DNA of 11,758 nucleotides from Desulfobacteraceae bacterium. GTDB lineage: Bacteria > Desulfobacterota > DSM-4660 > Desulfatiglandales > Desulfatiglandaceae. The stretch is from assembly GCA_011048855.1 (NCBI GenBank), contig DSCZ01000352.1:1-11758 (forward strand), read 5' to 3'. Positions 7,361 through 11,758 of the stretch are shown one piece after another. A program made the position numbers and the translations under genes. The notes beneath the pieces are model-generated. The model worked only from the letters and a program-made list of their open reading frames with translations. It was not told the DNA's origin and made no database searches. Numbering within the stretch: the stretch's first letter is position 1; every line of letters starts with the position of its first letter.

Positions 7361-9403
7361 CTATAACAGAAGTCCTGCAACAGGAAGAATCGGAGCGATG
7401 ACTAGAGAGACAACCGACATAAGCTTAATAAGGATATTCATAGCGGGCCCGGAGGTATCCTTGAACGGATCGCCCACCGTGTCCCCGACCACTGCGGCTT
7501 TGTGATTATCCGATCCCTTGCCGCCGAAATTGCCTTCTTCTATATGCTTTTTGGCATTGTCCCACGCACCACCGCTGTTGGCCATAAAAAGCGCCAGAAA
7601 GGCACCCATTACAAGTGCGCCCAGCAGCAGGCCACCGAGGGTTTCCGCGCCCAGCAGGACACCCACTACAACCGGCGTCAACACCGCAACGAGCCCAGGC
7701 ATAACCATTTCCCGCAATGCCGAAGCCGTCGCGATGGAAACACATGTTTTGGGGTCCGGTTTCACACCTTCCTTGCCTTCCAGCAGGCCCGGAATTTCCC
7801 TGAACTGGCGTCTTATCTCTTCGACTATACTAAACGCCGCTTTACCTACCGAAGTCATGGTCATAGCAGCACACACCATCGGGACCATTCCTCCGATCAA
7901 AACGCCTATGACAACCATGGGATTCTTGATGTCAATTACATCCAGGCCGGCTGCCTGGGTGAAAGCGACAAACAGAGCAAGGGCGGTAAGGGCCGCAGAA
8001 CCTATAGCAAAGCCTTTGCCGATAGCTGCAGTAGTATTTCCAAGTGCATCCAGGCTGTCTGTGATTTTCCGTGTTTCCGGACCCAGTCCCGACATCTCCG
8101 AGATACCTCCGGCATTATCGGCGATCGGCCCGTAGGCGTCCACCGTCATCGTCGCCCCGACGGTTGCAAGCATCCCCACGGCGCTCAATCCAATGCCGTA
8201 GATTCCAGCGGTTTTATAACCTACAAACGTCGCGATGCAGATTCCAAGCATGGGCAGCCACGTGGATTGCATCCCGACGGCCAGGCCCGAAATAATAACC
8301 GTGGCGCTTCCGGTCTTGGCCTGGCTCGCGATATAGCGAACCGGGGGACCAGAGGTGTAATACTCAGCCAGGAGCCCGATAGCCATCCCGCACAACAGTC
8401 CCGAAAAGACCGCCCAGAAAGAACCCATCGGCATGTGGATGCCCTTTGTCACAATTATGGTGAGAACGATGAAAACAGCACCTGCCACGAAAGTGGTGTA
8501 CCTTAGAGCTCCGGCCGGACTTCCCGATTGAAAAATCCTGATGGAAAAAACGCCTACAAAAGAGCTGAGGAGACCGGCAATCACCACAAGCACCGGAAAC
8601 GCCATGTACTTGAGTTTTATGGCAGTCTCGGTCATCCCCGGAAAATTGGCCAGGATTTCAGGAGTAAGAGCCATCGTGGCGCCTATCGCGATGGTCGCGA
8701 TAACCGAGCCAACGAAAGATTCGAAGATATCGGCGCCCATACCGGCGATATCCCCGACATTGTCTCCGACATTATCTGCAATAACGCCGGGGTTCCTTGG
8801 ATCGTCCTCGGGGATGCCCGCTTCCACCTTGCCTACCAGATCCGCCCCCACATCAGCCGCTTTGGTGAAGATTCCGCCGCCGACACGGGCGAAAAGTGCG
8901 ATGGAACTGGCCCCCATGGCAAAACCGTTTATATAGTGTGCACTTTCGGGATCCCCGCCGTAAATCCAGAACCAGAATCCGACACCGAGTACTCCAAGCC
9001 CGGCGACGGCCAGCCCCATGACAGAGCCTGAAAAATATGAAACATTCAGGGCTTTGGCCTGCCCCTCGGTGTTGGCTGCGGCCGCGGTCCTTGAATTTCC
9101 CCTGGTGGCTGCGGTCATGCCTGAAAAACCGGCGGCCATGGAACAAAGCGCTCCAGTCAGGAAAGCAACTCCTGTTTTGACAGATATGAACAGTGCAAGT
9201 AAAATGAAAACTACTACGATAAACACGCTCAGCACTGTATATTCCTTCCTGAGGAAAGTCATCGCTCCGACATGAATAAGTTCTTCCAATTCCTGCATAA
9301 CTTTGCTGCCGTTGGGTTGTTTCTCGACGTAATTGTAGATCAAGAAGGCGATGATCAAACTGATGATCCCGAGAAATGGAGCAAGAGTGGTCATTCCCTG
9401 CAT
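7361..9403 (-). CDS. hppA: Membrane-bound ion-pumping pyrophosphatase, K+-dependent type
   Basis: This polytopic inner-membrane enzyme hydrolyses pyrophosphate and uses the energy to pump H+ or Na+ out of the cytoplasm. The 680 residues and many hydrophobic helices fit the family. Conserved blocks include [21 protein letters not shown] (184-204), the Asp-rich [10 protein letters not shown] (209-218), E228 in ADIFESFVG (224-232), GPIADNAGG (425-433), and the C-terminal [22 protein letters not shown] (628-649). [10 protein letters not shown] (455-464) has alanine where K+-independent pumps have lysine, so K+ activation is expected. E228 sits where Na+-pumping enzymes carry their gate glutamate, but this does not exclude H+. 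CCTCC on the plus strand at 9414-9418 gives a GGAGG ten bases before the ATG. That ATG overlaps the pth stop by one base (TAATG). The pump probably salvages energy from biosynthetic pyrophosphate. Confidence 0.98.
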   Translation of the reverse strand: MQGMTTLAPFLGIISLIIAFLIYNYVEKQPNGSKVMQELEELIHVGAMTFLRKEYTVLSVFIVVVFILLALFISVKTGVAFLTGALCSMAAGFSGMTAATRGNSRTAAAANTEGQAKALNVSYFSGSVMGLAVAGLGVLGVGFWFWIYGGDPESAHYINGFAMGASSIALFARVGGGIFTKAADVGADLVGKVEAGIPEDDPRNPGVIADNVGDNVGDIAGMGADIFESFVGSVIATIAIGATMALTPEILANFPGMTETAIKLKYMAFPVLVVIAGLLSSFVGVFSIRIFQSGSPAGALRYTTFVAGAVFIVLTIIVTKGIHMPMGSFWAVFSGLLCGMAIGLLAEYYTSGPPVRYIASQAKTGSATVIISGLAVGMQSTWLPMLGICIATFVGYKTAGIYGIGLSAVGMLATVGATMTVDAYGPIADNAGGISEMSGLGPETRKITDSLDALGNTTAAIGKGFAIGSAALTALALFVAFTQAAGLDVIDIKNPMVVIGVLIGGMVPMVCAAMTMTSVGKAAFSIVEEIRRQFREIPGLLEGKEGVKPDPKTCVSIATASALREMVMPGLVAVLTPVVVGVLLGAETLGGLLLGALVMGAFLALFMANSGGAWDNAKKHIEEGNFGGKGSDNHKAAVVGDTVGDPFKDTSGPAMNILIKLMSVVSLVIAPILPVAGLLL

Positions 9404-10011
9404 TAGTCTTGAACCTCCGTTTTGTGAATTAGACGCCTGTTGATTTGGTTCATCAACCTTTCGATTCCCTCCACCACAAACCGCTCGCAGCCCTCGTCCG
9501 CGGCCTGCAGCACCCGTTCAACAATCTCCGCTTCATCAGCGTAAAACCGGGACAGTACATAACGATCAACCGGCTCGCCGAAACGAGGCCGGCCGATACC
9601 GATTTTCAACCTGGGGAAATCCCCGCTTCCCAGGTGCCGGATGACCGAAGCCACCCCTTTATGGCCGCCGGCTCCGCCCCCCGCCGTCGCCTTCAGTCGT
9701 TCCAGCGGAAGGTCGATATCGTCATGGACAACCAGTATGGCACCCAACGGAATCCGGTAATAATCCGCACATGCCTTCACCGACTGACCGCTCAAATTCA
9801 TATAGGTGAGAGGGCATAAAAAAACCGTCGGACAGCCGTGGAAAACCGAACGGGCGCTCTCCCCGTTGAATCTCCGCGAAGACATCGTCAAACCCAACCG
9901 CCAGACGAGAGAACGGACTGCATCGGCACCCACATTATGCCGGGTGCCGGCGTATTCCGGCTCAGGATTGCCCAGCCCTACAATCAGACATACACCATCT
10001 GTAAAGCTCAC
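9403..10011 (-). CDS. pth: Peptidyl-tRNA hydrolase
   Basis: Pth cleaves the ester bond of peptidyl-tRNAs that fall off the ribosome, returning free tRNA. The 202 residues are close to the usual bacterial length. Family motifs are in order: [18 protein letters not shown] (11-28) with catalytic H25, LTYMNLSG (68-75) with N72, VVHDDIDLP (94-102) with D97, and GGGAGGHKG (111-119). The start is a GTG at 10011, with no alternative ATG nearby and only a weak purine-rich GAAGAG upstream. It follows rplY by 30 bases; rplY-pth adjacency is common across bacteria. The stop shares a base with the hppA start, so ribosomes finishing pth may reinitiate on the pump gene. Identity is firm. Confidence 0.97.
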   Translation of the reverse strand: MSFTDGVCLIVGLGNPEPEYAGTRHNVGADAVRSLVWRLGLTMSSRRFNGESARSVFHGCPTVFLCPLTYMNLSGQSVKACADYYRIPLGAILVVHDDIDLPLERLKATAGGGAGGHKGVASVIRHLGSGDFPRLKIGIGRPRFGEPVDRYVLSRFYADEAEIVERVLQAADEGCERFVVEGIERLMNQINRRLIHKTEVQD

Positions 10012-10041
10012 ATGCAGATCTCTTCAAGGTCCCCGGAACCC

Positions 10042-10689
10042 TCAATCTTCAGGTGATTCCGCGGCGGCATCTTCGCCTTGCTCTTGCTCTTCCTCTTCCG
10101 CTTCGGCCCCGGGTTCAGCTTCAATCGAAGGAGCCGCAATGGTCGCCACGGCCAGATCCCCCTCTTCCTGAACGGTGAGCCCTGATGGAAGCGGGATGTC
10201 TTTTATATGGAGGGTGTCACCAATCCCCATATCGGAGACGTCGACTGAAATCTTGTCTACAAGCTTGTCCGGAAGACACGAAATCATGAGGGAACGTCTG
10301 ATGTTTTCCAGAATTCCCCCCTGTTCGACCCCCTCAGGAATGCCGAGCAGTTCGATCGCTATCTCGAGCGTGATCTCTTCATCCATTGCTATTTCAAGAA
10401 AATCCGCATGCCGGAAAAACTGTTTAACCGGGTCGATTTGCAGCTCTTTCAAAATAACGGTATGCGGATCTGTTTTATTGTCGTATCGCACCTGGACATC
10501 TATCAGCGAAGATTCCCCCGCTCCCTTTCTCAGAAGCCGTTCGAGCTTCACCGAATCCACCGCCAGCATGATCGGCTCGGTTTTGCGGCCGTATAAAACC
10601 GCCGGAATTTTGCCTTCTCTCCTTAATTTCCTGGCCGCACCTTTTCCAGTCGTTTTGCGGACATCGGCGGCTATACTGTAGTTACTCAT
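10042..10689 (-). CDS. rplY: 50S ribosomal protein L25, long CTC/TL5 form
   Basis: L25 binds 5S rRNA in the central protuberance of the large subunit. The long CTC form has an added beta-rich domain and was first known as a general stress protein. With the ATG at 10689 the protein has 215 residues. Residues 1-95 are the L25 domain (R.TTGKGAARKLRREGKIPAVLYG), about 96-187 are the C-terminal CTC domain, and 188-215 are a very acidic, Glu/Ala-rich tail that is probably disordered. The reading frame stays open upstream to a possible start at 10791, but that would overlap prs. The strong GGAGG at 10695-10699, five bases before the ATG, and the normal opening MSNYSIAADVRK fix the start. It lies 46 bases after prs. 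Confidence 0.97.
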   Translation of the reverse strand: MSNYSIAADVRKTTGKGAARKLRREGKIPAVLYGRKTEPIMLAVDSVKLERLLRKGAGESSLIDVQVRYDNKTDPHTVILKELQIDPVKQFFRHADFLEIAMDEEITLEIAIELLGIPEGVEQGGILENIRRSLMISCLPDKLVDKISVDVSDMGIGDTLHIKDIPLPSGLTVQEEGDLAVATIAAPSIEAEPGAEAEEEEQEQGEDAAAESPED

Positions 10690-10694
10690 AAATT

Positions 10695-10699
10695 CCTCC
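10695..10699 (-). promoter_or_regulatory. Ribosome-binding site that fixes the rplY start
   Basis: CCTCC on the plus strand reads GGAGG on the minus strand, with AATTT between it and the ATG at 10689. It rules out the longer in-frame start at 10791. Confidence 0.85.
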
Positions 10700-10735
10700 A
10701 GAATATAAATCTCCCATCCATGAACACAGGCTGCT

Positions 10736-11659
10736 TTAAACGAACAGAGTGCTGACCGATTGAGAGTAATGAATTCTTTTGACAGTCTCACCGATAAGCT
10801 CGGCTATCGAAAGGACAACGATTTTATCGCATTTCTTACCTTCCACCGGAATAGTATTTGTGACAACGAGTGTGTCTATCGGTGATTCATTTATACGTTT
10901 TATCGCCGGCCCGGAAAGCACCGGATGAGTGCAGAAGGCATGCACGGCCTTGGCCCCTCTCATCTTTATTGCAATGGCCGCCTGTGTCAAAGTCCCTGCA
11001 GTATCCACCATGTCGTCCAGAATTACCGCCGTTTTTCCCTCCACCTCACCGATGATGTTCATCGCTTCGGCTATATTGGGAGCTTCACGTCGTTTATCGA
11101 TGATGGCGAGCGACGCATCAAGCCGTTTCGCGAAAGCCCGGGCCCGCTCGACCCCACCTGCATCCGGGGAAACGATCACCGTACCGGTGGAAAATCTGGG
11201 TTTTATGTATTTCAGCAGAACGGGCGCAGCGAAAACGTTGTCGACGGGAATATTAAAATACCCCTGGATCTGCCCGGCATGCAGGTCCATGGCCACAACC
11301 CTGTCCGCGCCCGCCACGGTTATCAGATCCGCTACCAGTTTAGCGCTTATAGGAACCCTCGGCTTCACCTTTCTGTCCTGGCGACCATAGCCGTAATAGG
11401 GAATAACCGCTGTGATTCTTTCCGCCGAGGCGCGCTTGAGCGCATCGATTATTATCAGAAGCTGCATGAGGTTATCGTTTACAGGCGTGCAGGTGGATTG
11501 AAGAACAAACGTATCCTGTCCCCGAATATTTTCCCCTATCTCTATGAGCACTTCTCCGTCACTGAACGTCTTGGCGGTAATGTTGCCTGGCTGAATACCA
11601 AGATAATCACATACTTGCAATGTCAAGGCGGGATTAGACGTCCCTCCGAATAATTTCAT
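10736..11659 (-). CDS. prs: Ribose-phosphate pyrophosphokinase (PRPP synthetase)
   Basis: Prs transfers pyrophosphate from ATP to ribose-5-phosphate, making the PRPP used for purine, pyrimidine, histidine, tryptophan and NAD synthesis. Counting from the ATG at 11659 it has 307 residues, typical of class I enzymes. Visible blocks are [28 protein letters not shown] (32-49), the ATP-site [10 protein letters not shown] (88-97), [14 protein letters not shown] (122-135) with H127, [17 protein letters not shown] (163-179), and the PRPP/ribose-phosphate loop DDMVDTAGT (215-223). A GTG two codons earlier (11665) is in frame but sits on the AGGG ribosome-binding site (11668-11671), so the ATG, eight bases downstream, is preferred. 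It is the first protein gene after tRNA-Gln, with no terminator between them. Confidence 0.97.
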   Translation of the reverse strand: MKLFGGTSNPALTLQVCDYLGIQPGNITAKTFSDGEVLIEIGENIRGQDTFVLQSTCTPVNDNLMQLLIIIDALKRASAERITAVIPYYGYGRQDRKVKPRVPISAKLVADLITVAGADRVVAMDLHAGQIQGYFNIPVDNVFAAPVLLKYIKPRFSTGTVIVSPDAGGVERARAFAKRLDASLAIIDKRREAPNIAEAMNIIGEVEGKTAVILDDMVDTAGTLTQAAIAIKMRGAKAVHAFCTHPVLSGPAIKRINESPIDTLVVTNTIPVEGKKCDKIVVLSIAELIGETVKRIHYSQSVSTLFV

Positions 11660-11734
11660 ATCCACGGCCCTGAAAACCCTTTCTTTCCGGGATGTTGAAT
11701 GCTGCCCGTCCGAATCTGTGGCGGCTTTAAACTC

Positions 11735-11758
11735 TGGCTGGGGTGGGAGGATTCGAAC
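11735..11758 (-). tRNA. tRNA-Gln, 3' end only (window edge)
   Basis: Read on the minus strand, the last 24 bases are G-TTCGAAT-CCTCC-CACCCCA-GCCA: the end of the T stem, an intact T loop, the 3' T-stem strand, the acceptor strand, discriminator G73 and an encoded CCA. The implied 5' acceptor strand TGGGGTG, with its unusual U1-A72 pair and G73, is characteristic of tRNA-Gln. The anticodon lies outside the window, so the amino acid is inferred from the acceptor stem. No T-rich terminator follows, so the tRNA may be processed from a transcript that continues into prs. Confidence 0.85.

Noticed and set aside
7502..8506. Long plus-strand open frame (334 codons) opposite hppA
   Set aside because: Antisense shadow of a clearly conserved pyrophosphatase gene; the translation is rich in His, Arg, Gln and Ser with no recognisable domain.
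10690..10791. Extended N-terminus of L25 from a start at 10791
   Set aside because: It would overlap the end of prs and add 34 residues not found in the family; the GGAGG just before 10689 sets the start.
10925..11653. Plus-strand open frame of 242 codons opposite prs
   Set aside because: Shadow of a highly conserved enzyme gene, with no independent coding evidence.
1..11758. Mobile element, prophage, defence island or CRISPR array
   Set aside because: No transposase, integrase, phage or Cas-like product, no direct repeat array and no attachment site was seen; gene content is core housekeeping throughout.

Overview
The window is a compact stretch of bacterial chromosome. It holds twelve protein genes, two of which (the left-hand pair) are on the plus strand and ten on the minus strand, plus the 3' end of a tRNA gene at the right edge. 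I see no mobile element, CRISPR array, prophage or other accessory cargo. The combination of a CarD-type RNA polymerase factor, a membrane pyrophosphatase with a K+-dependent signature, a long CTC-type ribosomal protein L25 and a response regulator with an HD-GYP output suggests a deltaproteobacterium (Desulfobacterota, perhaps a Syntrophobacter-like anaerobe). That placement is inferred from gene content and order; no phylogeny was run.

Layout, left to right. Positions 1-571 (+) carry the 3' part of a queuosine-precursor transporter (YhhQ/VUT family) whose reading frame is broken by an apparent one-base deletion near position 60. Positions 752-2167 (+) encode a REC-PAS-HD-GYP response regulator. 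It converges on the end of a long minus-strand block. Read in the direction of transcription, from the right edge, that block is: tRNA-Gln (partial), prs, rplY, pth, hppA, a spacer with a perfect 14-bp inverted repeat, carD, rluD-like, rho, a short spacer with a possible terminator, rpmE, prfA, prmC.

The minus-strand block is a gene-expression cluster. CarD acts on transcription initiation and Rho on termination. The RluD-like enzyme modifies 23S rRNA, and L31 and L25 are ribosomal proteins. RF1 (prfA) terminates translation and PrmC methylates the RF1 GGQ glutamine. Pth recycles peptidyl-tRNA and Prs makes PRPP for nucleotide synthesis. The pyrophosphatase HppA couples hydrolysis of biosynthetic pyrophosphate to ion pumping. 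Spacing is tight. Two junctions (rpmE/prfA and pth/hppA) share the sequence TAATG, so the stop and start overlap by one base.

No gene-free stretch exceeds 300 bases. The two largest gaps are 572-751 (a candidate promoter and a small inverted repeat) and 7185-7360 (the large inverted repeat and the carD leader). I found no convincing undescribed system. The points most worth checking are the transporter frameshift, the orphan hairpin between hppA and carD, and the ion specificity and translational coupling of the pyrophosphatase.
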